From Methylobacterium terricola (GTDB taxonomy: Bacteria; Pseudomonadota; Alphaproteobacteria; Rhizobiales; Beijerinckiaceae), in contig NZ_VDDA01000003.1 of assembly GCF_006151805.1 (NCBI RefSeq), positions 372,001 through 436,000 of the forward strand: a stretch of 64,000 bases of DNA, written 5' to 3'. The stretch's first letter is position 1; every line of letters starts with the position of its first letter. Made by a program: the position numbers and the translations under genes. Below the pieces are notes generated by a model. It searched no databases. It was not told where the DNA came from and was given only the letters and a program-made list of their open reading frames with translations. Below, one piece after another: positions 27,026 through 36,477 of the stretch.

Positions 27026-27978
27026 TGCAGCTTGGGGTTCAGGGCGTCGCGCAGCCAGTCGCCGAGCAGGTTGATCGCCAGCACCAGGCCGGCGAGCGCC
27101 AGGCCCGGGAAGGCGACGATCCACCACTCGCCCGAGAACAGGAAGCGGTTGCCGGTGCGGATCAGGGTGCCGAGCGACGGCATCGTCTCCGGCAGGCCGG
27201 TGCCGAGGAAGGACAGCGTCGCCTCGGTGATGATGGCGAGCGCCAGGTTGATGGTGGCGATGACGAAGACCGGGCCGGTGACGTTCGGCAGGATGTGGCG
27301 GGTGAGGATCACCGGCGCCGACAGGCCGATGAGCCGGCCGGCCTGGACGTAGTCCTTGTTCTTCTCGACCATCACCGAGCCGCGCACGGTGCGGGCGTAC
27401 TGGACCCAGAACGACAGGCCGATCGCCACGACGATCAGCGCGATCTGCGCGTTCGCCTCCATGTGGCCGCCGGCCACCGCCTTGGCGACGCCGTCGACGA
27501 TCAGCGCGATCAGGATCGCCGGGAAGGTCAGCTGCACGTCGGCGACGCGCATGATCACCGTGTCGACCCAGCCGCCGGCGTAACCGGCGATCAGCCCGAG
27601 GCCGATGCCGATGAAGCCCGACAGCAGCACGCCGAGCACGCCGACGAGGAGCGACAGGCGCATGCCGTAGAACACCGCCGAGAGCACGTCGCGGCCCTGG
27701 TCGTCGGTGCCGATCAGGAACGGCGCCTGGCCGTCGGCGTACCAGAGCGGCGGCAGGCTGGCATTGATCAGCTCGAGCTGCGCCGGGTCGTAGGGGTTCT
27801 GCGGCGAGATGATGGGGGCGAAAAGCGCCAGGGCGACGAACAGCACCGTGGCGGCAAACGCCGCCATGGCGAGCTTCGAGCGCTTGAAGCTGGCGAAGAG
27901 ATCCGAATCGAGGAAGCGCGCGAGGCGCGAGGGCGGCGCGTCCGCGGTCAGGACCGGTGCGGGGGCGGGGGAGGCCAT
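27022..27978 (-). CDS. Peptide ABC transporter permease (DppC/OppC-like)
   Basis: A 318-residue inner-membrane subunit. The N-terminal OppC_N region includes a first helix (AAFAATVLFVALALFAP), followed by the periplasmic segment with IGTDDQGRDVLSAVFYGMR typical of DppC proteins. Five more helices follow, with an EAA-type loop near GLSAPVILTRHILPN. It forms the channel with the DppB-like subunit encoded 15 nt upstream. Its stop overlaps the DppD-like start. Confidence 0.94.
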   Translation of the reverse strand: MASPAPAPVLTADAPPSRLARFLDSDLFASFKRSKLAMAAFAATVLFVALALFAPIISPQNPYDPAQLELINASLPPLWYADGQAPFLIGTDDQGRDVLSAVFYGMRLSLLVGVLGVLLSGFIGIGLGLIAGYAGGWVDTVIMRVADVQLTFPAILIALIVDGVAKAVAGGHMEANAQIALIVVAIGLSFWVQYARTVRGSVMVEKNKDYVQAGRLIGLSAPVILTRHILPNVTGPVFVIATINLALAIITEATLSFLGTGLPETMPSLGTLIRTGNRFLFSGEWWIVAFPGLALAGLVLAINLLGDWLRDALNPKLQ

Positions 27979-27993
27979 GGTTCTAAAAAATCC

Positions 27994-28974
27994 TCACGCC
28001 GCCCGCCGCACCGAGAGGCGCAGGCGCGGATCGACGATGGTGTAGAGGAGATCGACCACGAGGTTGATCGTCACGAAGATGAGGGCGACCAGCAGCAGGT
28101 AGGCGGCCATGATCGGCACGTCGACGTTCTGCACCGCCTGCACGAACAGGAGGCCCATGCCGGGCCACTGGAACACCGTCTCGGTGATGATCGAGAAAGC
28201 GATGATCGAGCCGAGCTGGAGGCCGGCGACCGTGATGACCGGGACCAGCGTGTTCTTCAGCGCGTGGCCGAAATGGATGGAGCGCGTGGTGAGGCCCCTC
28301 GCCCGGGCGAAGCGGATGTAGTCGGTGCGCAAAACCTCCAGCATCTCGGCCCGGACGAGGCGCATGATCAGCGTCATCTGGAACAGGCCCAGCGTGATCG
28401 AGGGCAGGATCAGGGCCTTCCAGCCCGACGCCGTCAGGAAGCCGGTGGTCCACCAGCCGATCCGGACCGTCTCGCCGCGGCCGTAGGAGGGCAGCCAGCC
28501 GAGCGTCACCGAGAACAGGAAGATGAGCAGGATGCCGATCAGGAAGGTCGGCAGCGAGACGCCGACGAGGGAGATCGCCTGGACGAGCTTGGCGCCGGCG
28601 CTGTCGCGGTGGAGCGCCGAGTAGACCCCCATCAGGATGCCGGCGGTGAGCGCGAACAGGGTGGCGCAGAGCGCGAGCTCCAGGGTCGCGGGCATGCGCT
28701 CGGCGAGCAGCGTCGAGACCGGCTGGCGGAACTGGTACGAGTTGCCGAACTGGCCGCGCACGGCGTTGCCGGCGTAGCGGGCGAATTGCAGCAGCACCGG
28801 ATCGTCGAGGCCGAGGCTCTGGCGGATCTGCAACCGCTCGGCATAGGGCGTGTCCGGCGCGACCAGCTGGTTCACCGGATCGCCGGCGAAGCGGAACATC
28901 GCGAAGGCGATCAGCCCGACCGCCAGCAGCACCCCGACGGATTGCAGCAGGCGGCGGAGAATGAAGGCGAGCAT
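27994..28974 (-). CDS. Peptide ABC transporter permease (DppB/OppB-like)
   Basis: A 326-residue permease. The first helix is MLAFILRRLLQSVGVLLAVG, the classical DppB start, followed by a periplasmic region with FAGDPVNQLV and a conserved transmembrane block. The EAA loop reads FARARGLTTRSIHFGHALKN. The gene lies after a 239-nt gap carrying an inverted pair of palindromic repeats that separates it from the binding-protein gene of the same operon. Confidence 0.94.
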   Translation of the reverse strand: MLAFILRRLLQSVGVLLAVGLIAFAMFRFAGDPVNQLVAPDTPYAERLQIRQSLGLDDPVLLQFARYAGNAVRGQFGNSYQFRQPVSTLLAERMPATLELALCATLFALTAGILMGVYSALHRDSAGAKLVQAISLVGVSLPTFLIGILLIFLFSVTLGWLPSYGRGETVRIGWWTTGFLTASGWKALILPSITLGLFQMTLIMRLVRAEMLEVLRTDYIRFARARGLTTRSIHFGHALKNTLVPVITVAGLQLGSIIAFSIITETVFQWPGMGLLFVQAVQNVDVPIMAAYLLLVALIFVTINLVVDLLYTIVDPRLRLSVRRAA

Positions 28975-29021
28975 GGGGGTTTTTCTTGGGTTCTCTGATT
29001 ATGACACGTGAAGCGCGGGAT

Positions 29022-29059
29022 CCCCTCTCCCGAGTGGGAGAGGGGTAGGGGTGAGGGTG
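29022..29059 (+). repeat. Palindromic intergenic repeat, family A, copy 3
   Basis: CCCCTCTCCC-GAGT-GGGAGAGGGG hairpin followed by TAGGGGTGAGGGTG, the same element as at 20481-20519. It lies between the peptide binding-protein gene and the DppB-like permease gene, paired with an inverted copy at 29131-29169. Confidence 0.8.
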
Positions 29060-29130
29060 CTACGGTTCCGCAGGAGACGCCGACTGTCTCGCTACCAGCA
29101 CGAAGCTGTCAGCGTTACACTGAAGCGCGT

Positions 29131-29169
29131 CACCCTCACCCCCGGCCCCTCTCCCACACGGGAGAGGGG
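29131..29169 (-). repeat. Palindromic intergenic repeat, family A, copy 4 (inverted)
   Basis: CACCCTCACCCCCGG followed by the CCCCTCTCCCACACGGGAGAGGGG hairpin. It matches the reverse complement of the copy at 20481-20519 almost base for base. About 71 nt separate it from copy 3. Confidence 0.8.
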
Positions 29170-29213
29170 AGACCCGCGCCTTTCCTTTCACTCGGAACAG
29201 TGGGGGCGGCGCC

Positions 29214-30836
29214 TTACGGCTCCTTCGAGACCCAGAACAGCATCATCTGGTTGTCGGCGCGGGGCACCAGCTTCACCTTCTTCGACACGCCCCAGGCGAG
29301 CGCCTGCTGGTGCAGCGGGATGTAGCCCCAGTCGCCCATGACGGTCTCGTAGGCCTGCTTGATCAGCAGGTTGCGGGCCTCCTGGTCGGTCTCGCGCTCG
29401 ATCTTGTCGGCGAGCGCATCGACCTTCGGGTTGCAATAGTTCCCGAGGTTGGTGGTGCCGCGCGGCGAGGACTTGTCGTTCCGGCAGCCGGCGATCTCGA
29501 ACAGGATGTTGTGCGAGTCCATCGACGACGGCGTCCACCCCAGCATGTAGAACGAGGTGTCGAAGGCGGGCTTCAGGATCTTGGCGAAGTACTTCGCCTT
29601 GGGCTGGGCGATCAGGTTCACCTTGACGCCGACGCGGGCGAGCATCGAGGTCACGGCCTGACAGATCGCCTCGTCGTTGACGTAGCGGTCGTTCGGGCAG
29701 TCGAGCGGTACCTCGAAGCCGTTGGGGTAGCCGGCCTCCGTCAGCAGCGCCTTGGCCTTGTTCGGGTCGTAGGCCGGGCGCTTGAACTCGCCCGCGAGCG
29801 GGAAGAGCGGCGGGGCGATCAAGAGGGCCGCCGGGGTCGCCTGACCGCGCATCACGCGCTTGACGATCGCGTCCTCGTCGATCGCCCGGAAGAACGCCTC
29901 GCGCACCCGCGGGTCCTTGAACGGGTTCTTGCCCTTGACGTTGGAGCCGCGCAGCTCGTCGCTGCTCTGGTCCATGCCGAGATAGATCGTGCGCAGCTCG
30001 GGCGCGTTCACCACCACGGCGTTGGCGCTGGAACTGACGCGGCTCTGGTCCTGGAGCGGCACCGGATCGACCCAGTCGACCTCGCCCGAGAGGAGCGCGG
30101 CGACGCGGGTGGCGTCGTTGCTGATGGTGGTGAAGATCGCCTCGTCGAGGTTCGACTCGACCTTGCCCCAGTAGCCGTCGAACTTCTTGAACACCGTGCG
30201 CACGCCGGGCTGGTGCTCGGTGATGGTGAACGGGCCGGTGCCGTTCTCGTGGAGCGCCGCGTAGCTCGGGGCCGAGGCGGCGACCGGGGTCGGCTTCGTC
30301 GCGTCGTGCTTCTCGGCCCAGGCCTTCGACATGATGTACCAGCCGCCGAACTGGTACAGGGCGATGGGGTTGGGGTTCTTCAGCACCATGTCGACGGTGT
30401 GGTCGTCCACCTTCACGAAGGTGGCGTCCGCCGGCACGTTGGTCTGGAAGTTCGAGCCCGGCGCCCGCACGCGCTCGGCGGAGAAGATCACGTCGTCGGC
30501 GGTGAAGGGCGTGCCGTCGTGGAACTTGACGTTCTTGCGAAGCTTGAAGCGGTAGCGGGTCGGCTCCGGGGTCTCCCAGGACTCGGCGAGGCCGGGGACC
30601 AGCTTCAGGTCCTTGTCGCGGGTGACGAGCGACTCGTAGACCGCGCCGTGGGCGGCGATCGTGAAGGTTTCCTTCAGGGTGTACGGGTCGAGGGACTTGA
30701 GGTCGCCCTGGAAGGCGAACCGGAAGGTGTTGGCGGCCGAAGCCGGCGCCGCACCGGCGACGGCCACGAGGGCGGTGGCGGCGGCGAGGCAGGCCAGCAG
30801 CGGACGGAACTTCACAGGCGACATCGACGAGGACAC
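29214..30836 (-). CDS. Peptide ABC transporter substrate-binding protein (DppA/OppA-like)
   Basis: A 540-residue family 5 extracellular solute-binding protein. The signal peptide covers about the first 34 residues (FRPLLACLAAATALVAVAGA, cleavage near ASA-AN). The mature part has LKSLDPYTLKETFTIAAHGAVY, WETPEPTRYRFKLRKNVKFH and GTPFTADDVIFS, signatures of dipeptide/oligopeptide binding proteins. GTG 30836 is favoured because GCGGAG precedes it; an ATG four codons in (30824) is the alternative. It is the first gene of the SBP-B-C-D-F operon and is divergent from an M20 amidohydrolase that could process the imported peptides or N-acyl amino acids. Confidence 0.93.
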   Translation of the reverse strand: MSSSMSPVKFRPLLACLAAATALVAVAGAAPASAANTFRFAFQGDLKSLDPYTLKETFTIAAHGAVYESLVTRDKDLKLVPGLAESWETPEPTRYRFKLRKNVKFHDGTPFTADDVIFSAERVRAPGSNFQTNVPADATFVKVDDHTVDMVLKNPNPIALYQFGGWYIMSKAWAEKHDATKPTPVAASAPSYAALHENGTGPFTITEHQPGVRTVFKKFDGYWGKVESNLDEAIFTTISNDATRVAALLSGEVDWVDPVPLQDQSRVSSSANAVVVNAPELRTIYLGMDQSSDELRGSNVKGKNPFKDPRVREAFFRAIDEDAIVKRVMRGQATPAALLIAPPLFPLAGEFKRPAYDPNKAKALLTEAGYPNGFEVPLDCPNDRYVNDEAICQAVTSMLARVGVKVNLIAQPKAKYFAKILKPAFDTSFYMLGWTPSSMDSHNILFEIAGCRNDKSSPRGTTNLGNYCNPKVDALADKIERETDQEARNLLIKQAYETVMGDWGYIPLHQQALAWGVSKKVKLVPRADNQMMLFWVSKEP

Positions 30837-31113
30837 TCCGCGGGGGGTCTAAGCGCGTTAGAGCATCTTCCGGCGCCATAGGCGACGCCAGAATGATGAA
30901 AAAAGATGCATCATCCCCGTCCATCCCGCCAGCAGGCGGGAGGTGCGGGCCGATCGTGCCGCTCTAACAAGTCCCGGGCCAACCGGCTTCCGGGCCATGC
31001 GCCCGGCGCCGGACCCGCTTCGGTCGCGGGCCGCGCGCGGGAGTTGACCGCGGGCCGGTCTGCCTGTTGCATCCTGCGCGTCCGTCCCCGTCCCGACACG
31101 AGCGTTTTGTCAC

Positions 31114-32283
31114 ATGCCCGTCATCAACCGCGTCGCCGCCCTCTCCGACGAGATCACGGCCTGGCGCCGCGACTTCCATCAGCATCCCGAGCTGCTGTTC
31201 GCCCTCGACCGCACCTCCGGCCTGGTGGCCGAGCGGCTGCGCGCCTTCGGCTGCGACGAGGTGGTGACGGGGTTGGGGAAGACCGGCGTCGTCGGCGTGA
31301 TCCGTGGCCGCGATACCGGGTCGGGCAAGGTGATCGGCCTGCGCGCCGACATGGACGCCCTGCCGATCGAGGAGACGAGCGGCGTGCCGCACCGCTCGAC
31401 GGTGCCCGGCAAGATGCACGCCTGCGGGCATGACGGCCACACCGCGATGCTGCTCGGGGCCGCCAAGTACCTGGCCGAGACCCGCAACTTCGACGGCACG
31501 GCGATCGTGATCTTCCAGCCGGCGGAAGAAGGCGGCGGCGGTGCCGACGTGATGCTGAAGGACGGCCTGATGGAGCGCTTCGGCATCCAGGAGGTCTACG
31601 GCCTGCACAACATGCCGGGCCTGCCGCTCGGGAATTTCGCGATCCGCCCCGGCGCGATCATGGCGGCGGCCGACCGGATCACCATCCGGGTCGGCGGCAA
31701 GGGCGGCCACGCGGCGGCCCCGCACGATTGCATCGATCCGGTCCTCGTCGCCTCCCACATCGTCACCGCCCTGCAATCGATCGTCTCGCGCACCCTCGAC
31801 CCGGTGCAATCGGCGGTGATCTCGATCACACAGGTCAAGGCCGGCGACGCCTTCAACGTGATCCCGGAATTCGCGATCCTCAACGGCACGGTGCGCACCC
31901 TCTCCGAGAGCGTCCGCGACACCTGCGAGGCGCGCATCGCGCAGGTGGCGTCCAACGTCGCGGCGGCCTTCGGCGCCACCGCGGCCGTCGATTACGGCCG
32001 CGGTTACCCGGTGACCGCCAACGACCCCGCCCGGGCGAGCTTCATGGCCGACATCGCGGCGGAAGTCTCGGGCGAGGGCGCGGTGGAGCGCGCGGTCCAG
32101 CCGATGATGGGCGCCGAGGATTTCTCCTACATGCTGAACGCGCGGCCGGGCGCCTACATCTTCCTCGGCACCGGCCCCGGCGCCGGGCTGCACCACCCGG
32201 CCTACGACTTCAACGACGAGGCCGCGCCCTACGGCGTCTCGCTGTTCGCCCGGGTGATCGAGCGGGCGATGCCGGCGGCATGA
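31114..32283 (+). CDS. M20-family amidohydrolase (hippurate hydrolase-like)
   Basis: A 389-residue cytoplasmic metallo-amidohydrolase that cleaves N-acyl amino acids or related amides. Metal and catalytic motifs of M20D enzymes are visible: FHQHPELLF near residue 24, ADMDALPIEE, HACGHDGHTAMLLG near 105, QPAEEGGGGA and the late GAEDFSYML. The insertion dimerisation domain follows the GGKGGHAAAPHDCIDP segment. It lies divergent from the peptide ABC operon, which makes hydrolysis of imported acylated amino acids plausible. The exact substrate is not readable. Confidence 0.92.
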   Translation: MPVINRVAALSDEITAWRRDFHQHPELLFALDRTSGLVAERLRAFGCDEVVTGLGKTGVVGVIRGRDTGSGKVIGLRADMDALPIEETSGVPHRSTVPGKMHACGHDGHTAMLLGAAKYLAETRNFDGTAIVIFQPAEEGGGGADVMLKDGLMERFGIQEVYGLHNMPGLPLGNFAIRPGAIMAAADRITIRVGGKGGHAAAPHDCIDPVLVASHIVTALQSIVSRTLDPVQSAVISITQVKAGDAFNVIPEFAILNGTVRTLSESVRDTCEARIAQVASNVAAAFGATAAVDYGRGYPVTANDPARASFMADIAAEVSGEGAVERAVQPMMGAEDFSYMLNARPGAYIFLGTGPGAGLHHPAYDFNDEAAPYGVSLFARVIERAMPAA

Positions 32284-32418
32284 GGGGGGAGCGGAACATC
32301 TGACAGTTCGGTTGGGCGAGCTTGCGAGCTCTCACCGCCGTTCGCCTCGGGCCTGCGCGGTGTCCATATGGGGACGGGCGCGACTGTCCGGCGCCACCGC
32401 CGCGAGCCCGAGGACCTG

Positions 32419-33789
32419 ATGATCCGCCTGTTACCGACACTTGCACTCGCCCTGGTGACCGCGCTCGGGTGGCCATGCGCACCAGCGCTTGCCCTCGACG
32501 ACTCCCGAGCCGGACACCCGGGCGGGCCCGACCTCGGGCGGCTTGACGTCGGCGGCGTCGTCAGCCTACCGGCGACTGGGGCGCTCGACTTAGCGTTCGC
32601 CGGGATCGTGAACCCCAACGCGATCAAGCTTGGGCCCGGCAACCGCGTGTCGTTCTGCCCGGCCCTGTCGTGCATCCGCGGATCGAGGGATGACACGAGC
32701 GATCCGGCGTTCTTCGACCACCAGCGCGCCTCGCTCCTGATTTCTGGTCGATCGCAACTCGACGGCGTGGCGCAGGAGCAGACCTTCGCGGTCACCACGA
32801 CGATCGGGACCGGTTACGCGAAGCCCTATGCCGCCTCGACCGCCTACGCCGTCGGCGACAACATCAATGTCGGAAACGCGACCTATCGCGCGGAACGAGC
32901 CGGCACCACGGGCGCCAACTCGGCCCCACCCGGATCCCGGCCGGCGAAGGCGCCGTTCATCGCCAGCGACGGCACCGTGCGCTGGCAGTGGATCAACGAT
33001 GCCATGATCAATGCCAAGGTCGGAAGCTACTTCGAGACCGAGGTCGTCGACGGCGCCGGCGCGGCCTGGGGTGCGGCATTCAACTACCACATCAGGACGA
33101 AGCCGAGAGCGGGGCAGTTCTTCCCCGGCGTGGAGTTCGATTACGCCAACGACAGCGGTGCGGATTGCGCGCTCGGCGTCACTGATTGTACAGCGATCCG
33201 GGTGGGCCTTGCGGGCAACGCGCAAGTCACGCACGGCCTGCAGATCACCGGTGACGGCTCCGAAACGACCGGCTACTCCGCGATCTGGGCGCTTCGCATC
33301 AACGGTGAGAAGGTGGCGCAGCAATCCTCGATCGAGGTCGATTCGATGTCGGCGGTCGGGCTTGGATTCGGAATCTCCGGCATCGGTACCTCGGCTCACG
33401 GGGTGGCAGCCATCCGCGATGTCTCGACGAGCCCGCGGTCGATCCAGATCGCGGGCGTGAAATCATCGTCTGCCATCGAGGACACCTCGACGACGCCCAC
33501 CTTCGCGAATATCGGTGGGACCAAGTCGCTCGCCGGTCTCCGCGAGGCATCGACCACGCCCACCGGTATCCTGCTTCAGGGCCGATACGCGGCAGCGCAG
33601 ATCAGCGGCACTGGCTGGAGCGTGAACCCGGCCGGAATCCTTACCGCCTCGCGCCTCAACTCGCCCCTCGCGACGCCTGCATCCTCGAAGGCTCCCTGCC
33701 AGGCCGGCGACTGGGCGCACGACGCGAACTTCGTCTATACCTGCATCGCCGCCAACACCTGGAAGCGGGCCGCCCTCTCGTCGTGGTGA
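32419..33789 (+). CDS. Secreted protein with ST-[ST]-P repeats, unknown function
   Basis: A 456-residue exported protein. ATG 32419 has GAGG (32410-32413) upstream; the signal peptide is MIRLLPTLALALVTALGWPC with cleavage near ALA-LD. Residues ~145-200 (YAVGDNINVGNATYRAERAG, then DGTVRWQWIND) resemble carbohydrate-binding or phage tail-spike modules. Around residues 345-400 three ~22-residue repeats occur, each with ST-S/T-P: AIRDVSTSP, AIEDTSTTP, GLREASTTP, each followed by an IxxxGxK-like strand, as in a beta-solenoid. The C-terminus has a short Cys-containing module (CQAGDWAHDANFVYTC). Codon bias is somewhat weaker than its neighbours. I do not recognise a family; a surface adhesin or phage-derived protein is possible. 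Confidence 0.7.
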   Translation: MIRLLPTLALALVTALGWPCAPALALDDSRAGHPGGPDLGRLDVGGVVSLPATGALDLAFAGIVNPNAIKLGPGNRVSFCPALSCIRGSRDDTSDPAFFDHQRASLLISGRSQLDGVAQEQTFAVTTTIGTGYAKPYAASTAYAVGDNINVGNATYRAERAGTTGANSAPPGSRPAKAPFIASDGTVRWQWINDAMINAKVGSYFETEVVDGAGAAWGAAFNYHIRTKPRAGQFFPGVEFDYANDSGADCALGVTDCTAIRVGLAGNAQVTHGLQITGDGSETTGYSAIWALRINGEKVAQQSSIEVDSMSAVGLGFGISGIGTSAHGVAAIRDVSTSPRSIQIAGVKSSSAIEDTSTTPTFANIGGTKSLAGLREASTTPTGILLQGRYAAAQISGTGWSVNPAGILTASRLNSPLATPASSKAPCQAGDWAHDANFVYTCIAANTWKRAALSSW

Positions 33790-33808
33790 GGGCGACCGAT
33801 CCGGTTCG

Positions 33809-35338
33809 CTACACCTCGAACGTCACCCCCTGCGCCAGCGGCAGGGTCTTGCCGTAATTGATGGTGTTGGTGGCGCGCCGCATATAGGCCTTCCAGGCAT
33901 CCGAGCCCGCCTCGCGGCCGCCGCCGGTCTCCTTCTCGCCGCCGAAGGCGCCGCCGATCTCGGCGCCGGACGGGCCGATATTGACGTTGGCGATGCCGCA
34001 ATCGGAGCCTGAGGCCGACAGGAAGGTCTCGGCCTCCGACAGGTCCCTGGTGAAGATCGAGGAGGACAGGCCGGCCGCCGCTGCGTTCTGGGCGTGGATC
34101 GCCTCCTCCAGCTCGGAGTAGCGGGTCACGTAGAGGATCGGCGCGAAGGTCTCGCGGCGCATCGGGCCGGCCTGCTCGGGCATCTCGACGAGAGCCGGGC
34201 GGATATAGGCCGCGGCTTCGCCGCGGATGTCGCGCAGGCGCTCGCCGCCATGCACCGTGCCGCCGATGGCGCGTGCCTCGTCGAGGGCGCGCGCCATGCC
34301 GTCCGCCGCCGCGACGTCGATCAGCGGGCCGATCAGGGTGGCGGGGTCGCGCGGATCGCCGATCCGCACCGAGCCGTAGGCCGCCTTCAGCCGCGGCACC
34401 AGGGCATCGTAGACGCTGTCATGCACGAACAGCCGCCGCAGGGTGGTGCAGCGCTGGCCGGCGGTGCCCATCGCCGCGAAGGCGATGGCACGCAGCGCCA
34501 GGTCGAGGTCGGCGGAGGGCGCGACGATGGCGGCGTTGTTGCCGCCGAGCTCCAGGATCGCCCGGGCGAAGCGGGCGGCGAGCTTCGGCGCCACCTGCCG
34601 GCCCATCGCGGTCGAGCCGGTGGCGGAGACGAGCGCGACCCGCTCATCCTCGACCAGGCGCTCGCCGAGCTCGCGGCCGCCGATCAGCAGGCCGAGCAGG
34701 CCGTCCGGCGCCTCCGCGCCAAAGCGCCTCACCGCCTTCGTGGCAAGGGCATGGACGGCGAGCGCGGTGAGCGGCGTCTTCTCCGACGGCTTCCAGATCA
34801 CCGGGTCGCCGCAGACCAGCGCCAAAGCCGCGTTCCACGACCAGACCGCGACGGGGAAGTTGAAGGCCGTGATCACGCCGCACACCCCGAGAGGGTGCCA
34901 GACCTCCATCATCCGGTGGTCCGGGCGCTCGGTCGCGATGGTGAGCCCGTGCAGCTGCCGCGACAGGCCGACGGCGAAGTCGCAGATGTCGATCATCTCC
35001 TGGACCTCGCCGAGGCCCTCCGAGAGGATCTTGCCGGCTTCGAGCGTCACGAGCCGGCCGAGATCGTCCTTGTGGGCGCGCAACTCCTCGCCGAGCAGCC
35101 GCACCAGCTCGCCGCGGCGCGGGCCGGGCACCCGGCGCCACGCGAGGAAGGCCTGCGCGGCGTGCGCGACCACCGCCTCGGCCTCGTCGGCGCCGGTCTG
35201 GCGCAACTCGGCCACCACGCCGCCATCGACCGGCGAGCGCGCCGGGAGCCCACCCTCCGCGAAGGCCTGGGCCGGGACGCCGAGGCGCTCCAGCAGCGCC
35301 ACGGTATCGTCGCGCACGGACAGGACGGTCGGGGCCAT
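33809..35338 (-). CDS. ALDH7-type aldehyde dehydrogenase (piperideine-6-carboxylate / aminoadipic semialdehyde type)
   Basis: A 509-residue NAD-dependent aldehyde dehydrogenase, closest in pattern to the ALDH7 (antiquitin/AmaB/Pcd) group that oxidises alpha-aminoadipate semialdehyde in lysine breakdown. Visible motifs: AFNFPVAVWSWNAALAL, KPSEKTPLTA, the cofactor loop TGSTAMGR, catalytic Glu in ILELGGNNA, and catalytic Cys in GTAGQRCTTLRR, which is specific to this branch. ATG 35338 follows GGAGAAC at 7 nt. It lies downstream of asd on the same strand after a strong hairpin, so it may be separately controlled. The substrate assignment is by family resemblance. Confidence 0.88.
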   Translation of the reverse strand: MAPTVLSVRDDTVALLERLGVPAQAFAEGGLPARSPVDGGVVAELRQTGADEAEAVVAHAAQAFLAWRRVPGPRRGELVRLLGEELRAHKDDLGRLVTLEAGKILSEGLGEVQEMIDICDFAVGLSRQLHGLTIATERPDHRMMEVWHPLGVCGVITAFNFPVAVWSWNAALALVCGDPVIWKPSEKTPLTALAVHALATKAVRRFGAEAPDGLLGLLIGGRELGERLVEDERVALVSATGSTAMGRQVAPKLAARFARAILELGGNNAAIVAPSADLDLALRAIAFAAMGTAGQRCTTLRRLFVHDSVYDALVPRLKAAYGSVRIGDPRDPATLIGPLIDVAAADGMARALDEARAIGGTVHGGERLRDIRGEAAAYIRPALVEMPEQAGPMRRETFAPILYVTRYSELEEAIHAQNAAAAGLSSSIFTRDLSEAETFLSASGSDCGIANVNIGPSGAEIGGAFGGEKETGGGREAGSDAWKAYMRRATNTINYGKTLPLAQGVTFEV

Positions 35339-35365
35339 GGCAAAGTTCTCCGGGTCTGACGAAAC

Positions 35366-35394
35366 ACGGCCCGCCTCCGAGGGAGGCGGGCCGT
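35366..35394 (-). terminator. Hairpin between asd and the aldehyde dehydrogenase gene
   Basis: A perfect 13-bp stem (ACGGCCCGCCTCC / GGAGGCGGGCCGT) with a 3-nt loop, followed on the minus strand by GTTTCG. It lies 48 nt after the asd stop. The T-run is short, so it may be a weak terminator or an mRNA-stabilising hairpin. Confidence 0.55.
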
Positions 35395-35442
35395 CCGATC
35401 GCATCGCGATCCTACGACATCGCGGCGGATGTCAAAGCCGCG

Positions 35443-36477
35443 TCAGGCGGCCTTCTGCTTCGGCTGGATCAGCTTGCGGTTGACCAGCACCTCGGCGATC
35501 TGGACCGTGTTGAGGGCCGCGCCCTTGCGCAGGTTGTCCGACACGCACCAGAACGACAGACCGTTCTCGACCGTGATGTCCTCACGGATGCGCGAGACGT
35601 AGGTGGCGTCCTCGCCCGCCGCCTCGTGCGGGGTGATGTAGCCGCCGGGCTCGCGCTTGTCGTCGACCAGGATGCCGGGCGCCGAGCGCAGGATCTGGGT
35701 CGCCTCCTCGGCCGAGAGCGGGCGCTCGAACTCGACGTTCACCGCCTCCGAGTGGCCGATGAACACCGGCACGCGCACGCAGGTCGCGGTCAGCTTGATC
35801 TTGGGGTCGAGCATCTTCTTCGTCTCGGCCACCATCTTCCACTCTTCCTTGGTGGAGCCGTCCTCCATGAAGACGTCGATGTGCGGGATGACGTTGAAGG
35901 CGATCCGCTTGGTGAACTTCTGCACCTTGACCTCGCCGGCGGTGAACACCGCGCGGGTCTGGTTGAACAGCTCGTCCATGGCGTCCTTGCCGGCGCCGGA
36001 GACCGACTGGTAGGTCGCCACGACGACGCGCTTGATGGTGGCGGCCTCGTGCAGCGGCTTCAGCGCCACGACGAGCTGCGCGGTCGAGCAGTTCGGGTTG
36101 GCGATGATGTTCTTCTTGGTGAAGCCCACGACCGCGTCGGCATTCACCTCCGGCACGATCAGCGGCACGTCCGAATCGTAGCGGAAGGCCGACGAGTTGT
36201 CGATGACGACGCAGCCCTGCTGGCCGATGCGGGGCGACCACTCCTTCGAGGTCTCGCCGCCGGCCGACATCAGGCAGATGTCGGTGTCGGAGAAGTCGTA
36301 CTGGTCGAGGGCCTGGACCTTCAGCGTCTTGTCGCCGAAGGACACCTCCTGGCCGAGGCTGCGGCGGGAGGCGAGCGCCACCACGGTGTCGGCCGGGAAG
36401 GCGCGCTCGGCCAGGATGTCGAGCATCTCGCGGCCCACATTGCCGGTGGCTCCGACGACGGCAACCTTGTAACCCAT
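35443..36477 (-). CDS. asd: Aspartate-semialdehyde dehydrogenase
   Basis: Reduces aspartyl phosphate to aspartate semialdehyde with NADPH, at the branch to lysine, diaminopimelate, threonine and methionine. The 344-residue protein has the N-terminal NADP loop VVGATGNVGREML, SAGGETSKEW, and catalytic Cys130 in NPNCSTAQ. GAGKDAMDELF and the C-terminal RIREDITVENGL segment also match the family. Expected length for the bacterial enzyme. It is followed on the same strand, beyond a hairpin, by an ALDH7-type dehydrogenase. Its upstream leader is 426 nt long. Confidence 0.96.
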   Translation of the reverse strand: MGYKVAVVGATGNVGREMLDILAERAFPADTVVALASRRSLGQEVSFGDKTLKVQALDQYDFSDTDICLMSAGGETSKEWSPRIGQQGCVVIDNSSAFRYDSDVPLIVPEVNADAVVGFTKKNIIANPNCSTAQLVVALKPLHEAATIKRVVVATYQSVSGAGKDAMDELFNQTRAVFTAGEVKVQKFTKRIAFNVIPHIDVFMEDGSTKEEWKMVAETKKMLDPKIKLTATCVRVPVFIGHSEAVNVEFERPLSAEEATQILRSAPGILVDDKREPGGYITPHEAAGEDATYVSRIREDITVENGLSFWCVSDNLRKGAALNTVQIAEVLVNRKLIQPKQKAA

